From: Limimaricola soesokkakensis
GTDB taxonomy: Bacteria; Pseudomonadota; Alphaproteobacteria; Rhodobacterales; Rhodobacteraceae
Direction of reading: 5' to 3'
NCBI RefSeq assembly: GCF_900172345.1
Contig: NZ_FWFY01000005.1
Span: 124,001 to 188,000, forward strand
DNA: 64,000 nt
Each line of letters starts with the position of its first letter. Position 1 is the first letter of the stretch. The position numbers were made by a program, and so were the translations under genes. The notes below the pieces were generated by a model. That model did not search any database. It was not told the origin of the DNA and was given only the letters and a program-made list of their open reading frames with translations. Positions 9,093-17,781 of this stretch are shown one piece after another.

Positions 9093-9169
9093 GGGGAGGG
9101 ACCTCAGCTCGCGGTGCCCTCCCGCCCGGATGGATGGCGGAACCGTCCGCCTTCCTCCCGAGGCGTGGC

Positions 9170-10951
9170 TCAGCCCACGTTCTGCGGGCGCATGTCGGCG
9201 CGATCGATGCTCGCCACGCGCACGGGCTTTTTCATCGCGTCGCGGCGGAAGGGCTCGCCCAGCTCCTGATTCAGCACCACCTCGATGAAGGTGGTGACGC
9301 CGTCCTCCATCTGCTCCTTGACGGCGGTGCGCAGCACCTCGGTCAGCTGTTCGGTCGAGGTGACCTGCACGCCCTTGAGGCCGCAGCCCTCGGCGATACG
9401 CGCGTAGTTCACGTCGAGGCTGAGCTCGGTGCCGACGAAGTTGTCGTCGAACCACAGCGTGGTGTTCCGCTTCTCCGCGCCCCACTGGTAGTTGCGGAAG
9501 ATCACCATGGTGATGGGGGGCCAGTCGCCGCGCCCACACGCCGTCATCTCGTTCATCGAGATCCCGAAGGCGCCGTCGCCGGCAAAGCCGATCACCGGCG
9601 TGTCGGGGCAGCCGATCTTGGCGCCGAGGATCGCCGGCAGGCCGTAGCCGCAGGGGCCGAACAGGCCCGGCGCGAGGTATTTCCGCCCCGCCTCGAAGCT
9701 CGGATAGGCGTTGCCGATGGCGCAGTTGTTGCCGATGTCCGAGGAGATGATCGCCTCGCGCGGCATCGCCGCCATGATCGCGCGCCAGGCCTGGCGCGGG
9801 CTCATCCGGTCAGGCTGGCGGGCGCGGGCGCGTTCGTTCCAGGTGATGCCCTCGTCATTGTCCTCCTCGTGATCCATCGAGGAGAGCTCCTGCGCCCAGC
9901 GGGATTTCAGATGCGCGATGGTGTCGCGGCGCGCCTCGCGGTCGCGCTCGCCCGCCTCGACCGAGAGCTTCGACAGGATCTGCTCGGCCACCTTCCTCGC
10001 GTCGCCCTGGATCGCGACATCGACCTTCTTGGTGAGGCCGATCCGGTCGGCGTTGATGTCGACCTGGATGATCTTGGCGTCCTTGGGCCAGTAGTCGATG
10101 CCGTAGCCGGGCAGGGTGGAGAACGGGTTGAGGCGGTTGCCGAGCGCCAGCACCACGTCGGCCTTCTGGATCAGCTGCATCGCCGCCTTGGAGCCGTTAT
10201 AGCCCAGCGGACCCACGGAGAGCGGGTGGTTGCCGGGGAAGGCGTCATTGTGCTGGTAGCCGCAGGCCACCGGCGCGTCGAGCCGCTCGGCCAGCCGGCG
10301 CGAGGCGTCGATCGCGCCCGACAGCACCACGCCCGCGCCGTTGAGGATCACCGGGAACTTCGCCTCGCTCAAGAGACGCGCGGCTTGCGCCACCGCCTCC
10401 TCGCCGCCCGCCGCACGCTCCAGCCGGATGATCTGCGGCAGCTCGATGTCGATCACCTGGGTCCAGAAGTCACGCGGCACGTTGATCTGGGCGGGCGCCG
10501 AGCCGCGCCAGGCCTTGGCGATCACCCGGTTCAGCACCTCGGCGATGCGGGAGGGATCGCGCACCTCCTCCTGGTAGCAGACCATGTCCTCGAACAGCTT
10601 CATCTGCTCGATCTCCTGGAAGCCGCCCTGGCCGATGGTCTTGTTGGCGGCCTGCGGCGTCACCAGCAGCAGCGGCGTGTGGTTCCAGTAGGCGGTCTTG
10701 ATCGGGGTGACGAAGTTGGTGATGCCCGGGCCGTTCTGGGCGATCGCCATGCTCATCTTGCCGGTGGCGCGGGTGTAGCCGTCGGCGATCATCCCGCCCG
10801 AGGTCTCGTGCGCGCAGTCCCAGAAGGTGATGCCGGCCTCGGGAAACAGGTCCGAGATCGGCATCATCGCCGAGCCGATGATGCCGAAGGCATGCTCGAT
10901 CCCGTGCATCTGCAGAACCTTGATGAAGGCCTCTTCGGTGGTCATTTTCAT
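9170..10951 (-). CDS. xsc: sulfoacetaldehyde acetyltransferase
   Basis: A 593-residue thiamine-diphosphate enzyme that cleaves sulfoacetaldehyde with phosphate to sulfite and acetyl phosphate. The N-terminus 'MKMTTEEAFIKVLQMHGIEH' and 'GIIGSAMMPISDLFP' are nearly diagnostic for Xsc. Other marks are 'YWNHTPLLLVTPQAANKTIG', 'QGGFQEIEQMKLF', the central 'LGNRLNPFSTLPGYGIDYWP', and the ThDP/Mg motif region starting at 'GFAGDGAFGISMNEM' and running to 'NYQWGAEKRN'. The ribosome site AGGAG precedes the ATG by 8 bases. It lies 27 bp after tauY in the same operon. Length matches the family. Confidence 0.97.
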   Translation of the reverse strand: MKMTTEEAFIKVLQMHGIEHAFGIIGSAMMPISDLFPEAGITFWDCAHETSGGMIADGYTRATGKMSMAIAQNGPGITNFVTPIKTAYWNHTPLLLVTPQAANKTIGQGGFQEIEQMKLFEDMVCYQEEVRDPSRIAEVLNRVIAKAWRGSAPAQINVPRDFWTQVIDIELPQIIRLERAAGGEEAVAQAARLLSEAKFPVILNGAGVVLSGAIDASRRLAERLDAPVACGYQHNDAFPGNHPLSVGPLGYNGSKAAMQLIQKADVVLALGNRLNPFSTLPGYGIDYWPKDAKIIQVDINADRIGLTKKVDVAIQGDARKVAEQILSKLSVEAGERDREARRDTIAHLKSRWAQELSSMDHEEDNDEGITWNERARARQPDRMSPRQAWRAIMAAMPREAIISSDIGNNCAIGNAYPSFEAGRKYLAPGLFGPCGYGLPAILGAKIGCPDTPVIGFAGDGAFGISMNEMTACGRGDWPPITMVIFRNYQWGAEKRNTTLWFDDNFVGTELSLDVNYARIAEGCGLKGVQVTSTEQLTEVLRTAVKEQMEDGVTTFIEVVLNQELGEPFRRDAMKKPVRVASIDRADMRPQNVG

Positions 10952-10978
10952 GGGGAGTTCTCCTGTAGGATCAGCGTC

Positions 10979-12373
10979 TCAGAGGGTCTCGTCGCGCAAC
11001 TGGTACCAAGGGTAGAGCATGCGCTGGCCGAGCCTGCGGAACGGGGTGAGCGGGCCGTGATGCGGCAGCGCCGAGCCGAAGATCGGAAGCTCCGGCAGCC
11101 GCTCTCCGGCGACGAGCTGGGCCATGCGGCGCCCGGCCTGCGCGGAATACATCACGCCGTTGCCGCCATAGCCCATGGCATAGAAGACGCCCGAGCCGGG
11201 CTCGGCCTCGGTGATGCGGGGCATCATGTCGTGGCTGACATCGACCCAGCCCCACCACGAGTAGTCGAGCGAAATTCCGGTCAGGGCGGGGAACTTGCGG
11301 TAGAGCCCCTTTTTCAGAAGCTCCAGATGCCTGGGGTTCTCGGCATCTCGGCCGGTGATGGCGCTGCGCGAGCCGATCTGCACCCGGCCGTCGGGCAGGT
11401 AGCGGTAGTAATGCCGCAGCGTGCGCGTGTCGGTCAGGGGCGAGCCGGTCCGGAAGCCGCAGGCGGCGCGCTCTTCATCGGTCAGCACCCGCGTGACGAT
11501 CGAGTTCGACAGTACCGGCATCAGTCGGTGCCGGGTCCGCCGGTCGAGCCCGGGTGGCGTATAGCCCGCCGTGGCGATGGCGACGCGGCGCGCGCACACC
11601 GTGCCCCCGGGCGTGCGCAGGTAGTGGTAGCCACCTTTCGTAGTCCAGCCCTCGACCGGGCTCGATGGATGGACCTTCGCACCGAGACGGCGGGCAAGGC
11701 GGATATAGGAGAAGGCGAGCTTGGCGGCGTGGATCGAGGTGCCGTCGGGCTCCCACATGACGCCATGCGCCTCTTGATCCTTCACGTGGCACGCGTGCAA
11801 TTCCTCGCGGCTCATGAGGCGCGCGCCGTAGCCGAAGACCTCGTTGAGAAGCCGCGCCTCGGCCACGAGTTTCGGCATCACCTTGGCGCGGTGAGCGATA
11901 TAGAAATGCCCGCCGGGCTGCGGGTCGCAGTCGATCCCGTCCGAGCCGATCAGATCGTTGAAGATATCGAAGGCCTCGACGATCTCGGCATGCAGCCGCT
12001 TGGCGGTGTCGAGCCCGTAGCGCGCGATCCATTCCGAGCGCTTGAGCCGCCCGGCCGAGATCTGCGCCTGCCCGCCATTGCGGGTCGAGCAGCCCCAGGC
12101 CACGGCGTTGGCCTCGAGCACCGCGACCTCGATGCCGTGGTCGCGGGCGAGGTGGATGGCGGTCGAAAGCCCCGTATAGCCCGAGCCGATCACCGCCACC
12201 TCGACGTCGATGTCGGCGGTGACCGGGCCGTCATCCTCGGGCGCTGGACCGGCGGTGCCGATCCAATAGGTCGGGGCATAGTCGCGGCTCCGCCCAGGCC
12301 CGGCATCGGTCAGCGGATCGTAGCGCGGGTCGTAGGCCGTGCGGAGGGGAGTGGCGGGGGGCCGGTCGAGCAT
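10979..12373 (-). CDS. tauY: FAD-dependent oxidoreductase, probable taurine dehydrogenase large subunit TauY
   Basis: A 464-residue DAO-family flavoprotein. The FAD-binding fingerprint is 'VAVIGSGYTGLSTAIHLARD' near residues 59-78, followed by 'GCSTRNGGQAQISAGR', and the C-terminal flavin contact region contains 'VFYAMGYGGNGVMYSAQAGR'. Alone it would be called a PuuB/DadA-like oxidoreductase. Its position directly after a small NTF2-fold gene and before xsc, with a divergent TauR-type regulator, matches the known tauXY arrangement in Paracoccus, where TauXY oxidises taurine to sulfoacetaldehyde with a cytochrome c acceptor. The taurine assignment therefore rests mainly on context. No taurine:pyruvate aminotransferase (tpa) is seen, which fits use of the dehydrogenase route. 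Confidence 0.82.
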   Translation of the reverse strand: MLDRPPATPLRTAYDPRYDPLTDAGPGRSRDYAPTYWIGTAGPAPEDDGPVTADIDVEVAVIGSGYTGLSTAIHLARDHGIEVAVLEANAVAWGCSTRNGGQAQISAGRLKRSEWIARYGLDTAKRLHAEIVEAFDIFNDLIGSDGIDCDPQPGGHFYIAHRAKVMPKLVAEARLLNEVFGYGARLMSREELHACHVKDQEAHGVMWEPDGTSIHAAKLAFSYIRLARRLGAKVHPSSPVEGWTTKGGYHYLRTPGGTVCARRVAIATAGYTPPGLDRRTRHRLMPVLSNSIVTRVLTDEERAACGFRTGSPLTDTRTLRHYYRYLPDGRVQIGSRSAITGRDAENPRHLELLKKGLYRKFPALTGISLDYSWWGWVDVSHDMMPRITEAEPGSGVFYAMGYGGNGVMYSAQAGRRMAQLVAGERLPELPIFGSALPHHGPLTPFRRLGQRMLYPWYQLRDETL

Positions 12374-12424
12374 GTCCGTCTCCTGTGGATCGGGGCTAGG
12401 GGCAGGGGCCGTGATGGGGCAGGG

Positions 12425-12826
12425 TCAGGCCCTGAAGGGCGGGCGGTTCTTGCGCAGCGCCTGCTTCACCACGAGCCTGCCATTCTGGATGGTGAAAAGA
12501 TCGGCGCCCTCGGCCTCGATGCGCATCCCGTCGGCATCGGTGCCCGAGAAGGTCCATTCCGAGACGGCGCGGTCGCCCGCGACGAAGTGCGAATGGTGCG
12601 CCCAATGCGCGTCGGGCATCGCCTGCCAGACCGCCTCGAAGGCGCGCGCGATGGCGGCGCGTCCTTCGATCCGGGTGCCATGCGCCTCCGTACCGGCGAC
12701 GGTGTAGAACACGCAGTCATCGGCGAAATGCGTCATCACGGCGTCGATGTCGTGCCGGTTGAACGCCTCGAAGGTCGCGGCGAGATCGGCAGCGGTCATG
12801 CGGGTTTCGGTCAGTGGGGCGGACAT
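12425..12826 (-). CDS. tauX: NTF2/SnoaL-fold protein, probable taurine dehydrogenase small subunit TauX
   Basis: A 133-residue single-domain protein of the NTF2/SnoaL fold, with 'AFNRHDIDAVMTHFADDCVF' in the first third and 'SEWTFSGTDADGMRIEAEGA' in the second. It is the first gene of the operon and has a strong ribosome site, GGAGGAG, five bases before its ATG. TauX, the small subunit of taurine dehydrogenase, is of comparable size and precedes tauY, so this is the likely identity, although the fold alone is generic. It is 51 bp upstream of tauY. The promoter should lie in the region shared with tauR. Confidence 0.72.
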   Translation of the reverse strand: MSAPLTETRMTAADLAATFEAFNRHDIDAVMTHFADDCVFYTVAGTEAHGTRIEGRAAIARAFEAVWQAMPDAHWAHHSHFVAGDRAVSEWTFSGTDADGMRIEAEGADLFTIQNGRLVVKQALRKNRPPFRA

Positions 12827-13057
12827 GAAGTCTCCTCCTCGATCATGGGAATGGGGATGCCACAGGACGTGAAGCGGGCCGGCGGCGCGCTCGAGGGCCG
12901 CCGGGGATGTGCCGGGCGGCGGTCACGGGAGAGGGCATCGCCTCGTGCATGACCCGTCATCACCATCTTGGTCCCCCGCTTCTCGCCTGAGCCTGACCGC
13001 GTCGCACCGAATGCGTCCCGGCCAGATGAGAAAGCCCCGGATTGCAGCCATTCATTA

Positions 13058-13091
13058 GGGCCAGTTTCGGATTTGACTTGGTCCAGTTTCG
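13058..13091. promoter_or_regulatory. direct-repeat candidate TauR operator between tauX and tauR
   Basis: Two direct repeats, GGGCCAGTTTCG (13058-13069) and GGTCCAGTTTCG (13080-13091), match at 11 of 12 bases with a 22-bp period, two helical turns. A TTGACT hexamer (13073-13078) lies between them. MocR/GabR-type regulators are known to bind spaced direct repeats, and this one abuts the tauR start and faces the divergent tau operon. The rest of the 281-bp intergenic region (12827-13108) shows nothing else I can name. Confidence 0.6.
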
Positions 13092-13108
13092 AGGTGATCC
13101 TCGCGCCC

Positions 13109-14620
13109 ATGCCGGTCAGCAGAATTCCCTCGGACGTGTTCTTTCTCGACCGAAGCTCCGGGCGCGCCCTGCAGGCGCAGCTGCGCGAGACGGTCGTGGC
13201 GCTGCTGCGCACCGGGCAGGCCGCGCCCGGCGCGACGCTGCCCTCGTCGCGCAAGCTCGCAGCGCATCTCGGCATCGCCCGGACGACGGTGACGCTGGCC
13301 TATCAGGAGCTGGTGGCGCAGGGGTTTGTCGAAGCGCGCGACCGCCGTGGCTATGTGCTGTCCCAGAGCGCCATGCCGGAGCTGCCGCGTCCGATCCGGG
13401 CCGAACCACGGCGACCGGGCGCCCCGGACTGGGATGGCTTTCTCGATATGGGGCTGTCGAAGCGACGCCGGGTGATCAAGCCGCGGGATTGGCGGCACAT
13501 GCCTTACCCCTTCGTCTATGGCCAGATGGATGCGAGCCTGTTCGACCACGCCGCCTGGCGCGACTGCGCCCGTCAGGCCAGCGGCGGGCGCGACTTCTTC
13601 GACCTCGCCGGCGATCAGGCCGCAGCCGACGACCCGGTGCTGGTGAACTATATCCGCTCCACCATGCTGCCTCGGCGCGGGATCCGCGCCGAGGCGGACG
13701 AGATCCTGATCACCGTCGGCGCGCAGAACGCGCTGTGGCTCGCGGCCGAGCTGCTGACCCGAAGACCGCTGAAGGCGATCGGCGAGAACCCGGGCTATCC
13801 TGACACGCTGCAGGCGTTGCGCTGGTGCGGAGCGGATGTCGGCACGGTCGAGGTCGACGAGCACGGGCTGCCGCCCGAGCGCATCCCGGAGGGCACGGGG
13901 GCGGTCTTCGTCAGCCCAAGCCACCATGCACCCACTGGCGCGACCATGCCGGTCAAGCGCCGCCGCCAGTTGCTGCGTGCCGCCGCGGAGCGCGATTTCG
14001 TGGTGATCGAGGACGACTACGATTTCGAGATGAGCTTTCTCGAGGCGCCGAGCCCGGCCCTGAAGTCGCTCGATCGCGACGGTCGGGTGATCTATGTCGG
14101 CAGCTTTTCCAAGGCGCTGTTTCCCGGCCTGCGGCTCGGCTATCTGGTCGGGCCGGCCCGCTTCATCGCCGAGGCGCGCGAGCTCAGGGCGCTGATCCTG
14201 CGCCACCCGCCGGGCCATCTGCAGCGCACCGCCGCCTATTTCCTCGCACAGGGACATTACGACCGGCTGATGCGCGAGCTGCGCCGGGCCTTCGCGCAAC
14301 GGCGCTCGGAGATGCAGGCGGCGCTGAGGGGGACCGGGCTCAGCATCGCCGGGGCGGCGCGGTTCGGCGGCTCCAGCGTCTGGGTCGAGGGGCCGCCGGG
14401 GCTATGCTCGAATGCCCTCGCCGAGGCGCTGCTGGGCGAGGGCGTGGTGATCGAACCGGGGGCACCGTTCTTTGACCGGTTCGAGGGGCCTTGCCCGTTC
14501 TTCCGGCTCGGCTACTCCTCCATCGCCTCCGAGCGGATCGCCGAAGGCGTGGCGCGGATCGCGAAGACGGTCCGGCGGCTTCGGCCGATGGCATTCGAGC
14601 CGGGCCGAACGGGGTCGTAG
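13109..14620 (+). CDS. tauR: MocR-family (GntR-HTH plus aminotransferase fold) regulator TauR
   Basis: A 503-residue regulator with an N-terminal GntR-type winged helix (about 12-80; 'LRTGQAAPGATLPSSRKLAA', then 'RTTVTLAYQELVAQGFVEAR') joined to a fold-type I aminotransferase domain. Lys335 in 'VGSFSKALFPGLRLGYL' is the expected PLP-binding lysine, and 'VVIEDDYDFEMSF' holds the cofactor aspartate. The start at 13109 (M-P-V-S-R-I-P) has the ribosome site GAGGTGA; an upstream in-frame ATG at 12968 would add 47 atypical residues and overlap the operator. TauR activates taurine genes in Rhodobacter and Paracoccus. Divergent placement from tauX-tauY-xsc supports the same role here. Confidence 0.9.
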   Translation: MPVSRIPSDVFFLDRSSGRALQAQLRETVVALLRTGQAAPGATLPSSRKLAAHLGIARTTVTLAYQELVAQGFVEARDRRGYVLSQSAMPELPRPIRAEPRRPGAPDWDGFLDMGLSKRRRVIKPRDWRHMPYPFVYGQMDASLFDHAAWRDCARQASGGRDFFDLAGDQAAADDPVLVNYIRSTMLPRRGIRAEADEILITVGAQNALWLAAELLTRRPLKAIGENPGYPDTLQALRWCGADVGTVEVDEHGLPPERIPEGTGAVFVSPSHHAPTGATMPVKRRRQLLRAAAERDFVVIEDDYDFEMSFLEAPSPALKSLDRDGRVIYVGSFSKALFPGLRLGYLVGPARFIAEARELRALILRHPPGHLQRTAAYFLAQGHYDRLMRELRRAFAQRRSEMQAALRGTGLSIAGAARFGGSSVWVEGPPGLCSNALAEALLGEGVVIEPGAPFFDRFEGPCPFFRLGYSSIASERIAEGVARIAKTVRRLRPMAFEPGRTGS

Positions 14621-14630
14621 CCCCCTCGGC

Positions 14631-14647
14631 CCGGCGCAGGACGCCGG
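14631..14647. terminator. hairpin between convergent tauR and BCCT genes
   Basis: CCGGCG (14631-14636) pairs with CGCCGG (14642-14647) around loop CAGGA, within the 34-bp gap between the two stop codons. It is short and lacks a T-run, so it is only a probable bidirectional terminator. Confidence 0.45.
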
Positions 14648-14654
14648 CGTTTCG

Positions 14655-16319
14655 TCACTCCGCCGGGGCGCCTTCGGCCGCGTCGGTCCGGGCGGAGGCG
14701 GTGCCGAGCTGGGCATAGGCGTCATGCACGTCGGTGCCCATGTTATGCTCGGCCTCGGCATCGCTGCGGAACCGTTGACGGTGTCGATGGACCATCAGGT
14801 TGTCCCAGCGCAGCGCCCGCACGAGGCCCCATGCGATCAGGCACAGCACCACCGCGAAGGGGAAGCCCGCGATCACCGCCGCCGCTTGCAGCGCACCGAG
14901 ACCGCCCGCGAGCAGCAGCACCGAGGCCACCGCGCCTTCGGACACCGCCCAGAAGATGCGCTGCACCTTGGGCGGGTTCGGATCGCCGCCGGCGGTCAGC
15001 ATGTCGATCACGAAGCTGCCCGAATCCGAGGAGGTCACGAACCACATCACGATCAGGATCGTCGCGAACAACGAGGTCACGCCCGAGAAGGGGAAGTAGT
15101 CGAGCAGGGCGAACATGGTGTTGGCGTAGTTCTCGCGCGTGGCGTCGACCAGCGTCGGATCGCCGGCGAGCGAGATCGAGATCGCGGTGCCGCCGAAGGC
15201 GGTAAACCAGAAGAACATGATCGAGCAGGGCAGCAGCATCACCCCGAACATGAATTCGCGCACGGTGCGGCCACGGCTGATCCGGGCCACGAAGACGCCG
15301 ACGAAGGGCGCCCAGCTGACCCACCAGGCCCAGTAGAATATGGTCCAGCTTTCCTGCCAGTTGCCGCCGTCATTGCCGCCCTGCCAGCCCTCGTTCCAGG
15401 TGCCGAGCTGGATGAAGCGGCTCAGGTAGTAGCCGTAATTGTCGACGAAGCTGTCGAGGATGAACAGCGTCGGGCCGACGATCACCATGAAGGCGAGGAA
15501 GACGAGCGTCAGGATGATGTTGATGTTGGAGAGCCGCTTGATGCCGCCATCGAGACCGGCGACGACCGAGAGCGTCGCCATGCCGGTGATCGCGGCGATG
15601 ATGAGGATCTGGACCACCACGTTGTTGGGCACGCCGAACAGCTCGTTCAGGCCGGCATTGACCTGCGTGGCGCCGAGGCCCAGCGAGGTGACGATGCCGA
15701 ACATGGTGCCGAACACCGCGACGATGTCGACGAGATCGCCCCAGAACCCGTAGATCCGGTCGCCGATCAGCGGGTAGAGCGCCGAGCGGATCGCCAGCGG
15801 CAGCCCCTTGCGGAAGTGGAAATAGGCCAGCGCCAGCGCCACCACCGCGTAGATGCCCCAGGCGTGAAAGCCCCAATGCATGAAGCTGATCGCCATCGCC
15901 TCCTGCGCCGCCTGCACGGTTTCGGGGTCGGCCATGGGGGGCGCGAAGTAGTGATACATCGGCTCGGCCACGCCCCAGTAGATCAGGCCGATGCCGATGC
16001 CCGCCGAGAACAGCATCGCGGTCCAGGAGAACAGCGAATATTCCGGGTTCTCGTCCATCCGGCCCAGCCGGACATCGCCGAAGGGCCCGACTCCCATGAA
16101 GATCACGAAGACCAGCAGGAGGTTGATTAGGATGATCATCGCCCAGCCGAAATATCCGGCGAGCCAGCCTTGGATACCGGTGAAGACCGTGTTGGCGAGA
16201 TCGTTGAAGAGCGCGCCGAACAAGATGAACCCGATGATCAACGCCGCCGAGACGATGAAGACCGGTCGGTTGACCTTTGGAAATATCCAGAACCGCTCCT
16301 GCGGTCGCATGCCTGACAT
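14655..16319 (-). CDS. BCCT-family betaine/choline/carnitine-type transporter
   Basis: A 554-residue transporter with about twelve transmembrane helices. Family marks are the glycine-rich helix 'SAGIGIGLIYWGVAEPMYHY' and the tryptophan-rich segment 'TIFYWAWWVSWAPFVGVFVA' followed by 'RISRGRTVREF'. BCCT carriers take up quaternary ammonium or related zwitterions using sodium or proton gradients. The start at 16319 (M-S-G-M-R-P) has a GAGGA ribosome site, better than the upstream TTG in the same frame. It converges on tauR. Close to both taurine genes and methylglycine demethylases, it may import taurine or glycine betaine, but the sequence does not decide which. The soluble C-terminal tail is about 50 residues. 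Confidence 0.9.
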   Translation of the reverse strand: MSGMRPQERFWIFPKVNRPVFIVSAALIIGFILFGALFNDLANTVFTGIQGWLAGYFGWAMIILINLLLVFVIFMGVGPFGDVRLGRMDENPEYSLFSWTAMLFSAGIGIGLIYWGVAEPMYHYFAPPMADPETVQAAQEAMAISFMHWGFHAWGIYAVVALALAYFHFRKGLPLAIRSALYPLIGDRIYGFWGDLVDIVAVFGTMFGIVTSLGLGATQVNAGLNELFGVPNNVVVQILIIAAITGMATLSVVAGLDGGIKRLSNINIILTLVFLAFMVIVGPTLFILDSFVDNYGYYLSRFIQLGTWNEGWQGGNDGGNWQESWTIFYWAWWVSWAPFVGVFVARISRGRTVREFMFGVMLLPCSIMFFWFTAFGGTAISISLAGDPTLVDATRENYANTMFALLDYFPFSGVTSLFATILIVMWFVTSSDSGSFVIDMLTAGGDPNPPKVQRIFWAVSEGAVASVLLLAGGLGALQAAAVIAGFPFAVVLCLIAWGLVRALRWDNLMVHRHRQRFRSDAEAEHNMGTDVHDAYAQLGTASARTDAAEGAPAE

Positions 16320-16724
16320 GATCTCGTCCTCGCTCCTGCCAATCAATTGGGGCTCAACGCGCTTGGCCCGATGTCGTTCACATTATCTTTCGGCAGGTTC
16401 CGTCACGAAAACCGGAGCGTGGAGCAGGTGGCGGCGATCTGCCGATGCCGAGGGAGCGGGCATCCACAGGTCCCGCAACCCCGTGTTCCAGGCGTGAACA
16501 AGAGGCCGCGAGGGGCGGGTCAGGTGCCGGTGATCGTGGTTTCGCAGGCTGTTTCCGAGGGAAAACCAGAGGGATTTGTCGCGACCTGTATCGCGTCGCG
16601 GCGCTGCGACAGACGGCGACAAAGCCTGCGTGGCGCGGCTCTTATCCAGCTGGCAGGAAGGCCCAAGTGATCGACACGGCGCCGATGACGACGCCGGACA
16701 GACAACCCAGAAAAGGGCCAAGAC
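16320..16724. promoter_or_regulatory. 405-bp divergent intergenic region between BCCT and EF-hand genes
   Basis: I find no convincing gene. A loose inverted repeat, TTTGTCGC near 16576 and GCGACAAA near 16610, flanks a GC-rich centre and could form a structured leader or operator. AAAAGGG precedes the EF-hand ATG as a ribosome site. No clear -35/-10 pair is evident. Confidence 0.25.
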
Positions 16725-17291
16725 ATGAAACCGAACACGCTTCTTCCCACCGCCTTCCTCGTGACCGCGCTGCTGGGTGCCGGCGCCGCCGTCGCCACCG
16801 CGCAAAGCCAGTCGCCGGTTCAGGAGCCGGCCGCCGCGACCGCGCAGGCCGCGCCCGCCGACGCGCCCGCGACCGATGAGCGCGGCCCGCGCATGCATCG
16901 CGGCGGCGACGAGGACCGCCGGGGCGGCCGGCACCATGGTCGCGGGGCCGGGCATGGCGGGCCGCATGGCGGCATGATGATGCAGCAGATCATGACCCAG
17001 GCCGATGCCGACGGCGATGGCAGCCTGACGCTGGAGGAGATCGAGGCTTTCCGCGCCGCGCAGGTCGAGAGCGCCGATGCGTCGGGTGACGGCGCGCTGA
17101 CGATCGAGGAGTTCGAGACGCTCTACAACGCCTTCATGCGCGAGCGCATGGTCGATGCCTTCCAGGCGTTCGACGCCGATGGCGACGGCGAGATCGTCGA
17201 GGGCGAGATCGATGCCCGTCTCGACCCCCTGCTCGAGCGGATGGATCGTGACGGCGACGGCGCGATCAGCCCGGCCGACCGCCGCCGCTGA
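16725..17291 (+). CDS. secreted/periplasmic EF-hand calcium-binding protein with His/Gly-rich linker
   Basis: A 188-residue exported protein. Residues 1-26 form a signal peptide with Ala-x-Ala at 24-26. A linker at about 54-86 is rich in His, Gly, Arg and Met ('RRGGRHHGRGAGHGGPHGG', then Met-Met-Met). Four canonical EF-hand loops follow at 94-105, 118-129, 150-161 and 174-185, all with D-x-D/S-G-D-G cores. It probably binds calcium in the periplasm or outside the cell. The histidine-rich linker could also bind transition metals. It is a single gene ending in a hairpin shared with the convergent cox operon. Function beyond calcium binding is unknown. Confidence 0.85.
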   Translation: MKPNTLLPTAFLVTALLGAGAAVATAQSQSPVQEPAAATAQAAPADAPATDERGPRMHRGGDEDRRGGRHHGRGAGHGGPHGGMMMQQIMTQADADGDGSLTLEEIEAFRAAQVESADASGDGALTIEEFETLYNAFMRERMVDAFQAFDADGDGEIVEGEIDARLDPLLERMDRDGDGAISPADRRR

Positions 17292-17304
17292 ACGCTCTCC
17301 TCTT

Positions 17305-17328
17305 GGCGGGGTCTCACCGGGCCCCGCC
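17305..17328. terminator. hairpin terminator between EF-hand gene and cox operon
   Basis: GGCGGGG (17305-17311) pairs with CCCCGCC (17322-17328) around a 10-base loop, in the gap between two convergent genes. Confidence 0.6.
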
Positions 17329-17390
17329 GAGCCGGACCGTCTCCCTACCCGGCGATCCGCGCCGCGATCCGTCCTCCCCCGGGTCGCGGC

Positions 17391-17774
17391 CTATTCATGC
17401 CCGCCCTCCCGCGCGACGGCGAGGTCCGGATCGCCGGAGAGATAGGTCGTCCGCGATTGCAGCGTGTAGTCGGACTCCGCCAGCATGATCCCCATGAAGA
17501 CCAGCGCGGCGAGCGGCGGCAGCAGGATCGCATAGACGAGTGCCAGCCGTTCCCATGCCATATGCATGAACACCGCGACGATCAGCCCGGCTTTCAGCAC
17601 CATGAAGATCAGGATCAGGCTCCAGCGCAACGCGCCCTGAAGCTGCGCGTAATCCACCATGTAGGAGGCGGCGCTGAGCACGAACAGGAAGCCCCAGCAG
17701 GTGAGGTAGAGCCGGATCGGATGGGCCTGCCCCTCGTGCGAGGCATGGGTGTCGGAGGCGGCGGCATGCGTCAT
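17391..17774 (-). CDS. cytochrome c oxidase subunit IV family protein
   Basis: A 127-residue membrane protein with three transmembrane helices (about 21-40, 52-73, 79-98). The segment '[20 protein letters not shown]' is characteristic of the prokaryotic COX4/CyoD-like small subunit family. It follows two subunit III genes with a gap of only 7 bp and is the last gene of the oxidase operon. The His-rich N-terminus ('[16 protein letters not shown]') is common in this family. It probably stabilises the complex and is not catalytic. Confidence 0.8.
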   Translation of the reverse strand: MTHAAASDTHASHEGQAHPIRLYLTCWGFLFVLSAASYMVDYAQLQGALRWSLILIFMVLKAGLIVAVFMHMAWERLALVYAILLPPLAALVFMGIMLAESDYTLQSRTTYLSGDPDLAVAREGGHE

Positions 17775-17781
17775 GTTTCCC

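Noticed and set aside
9062-12952. A very long open frame on the plus strand (about 1,300 codons) across xsc and tauY.
   Set aside because: It is antisense to two clearly recognised genes and its translation is rich in R, H, D and A with no motif. High GC content produces such frames opposite real genes.
14472-16130. A plus-strand open frame of about 550 codons opposite the BCCT transporter.
   Set aside because: The translation is polar, His/Arg/Asp-rich and motif-free, while the opposite strand encodes a typical BCCT carrier.
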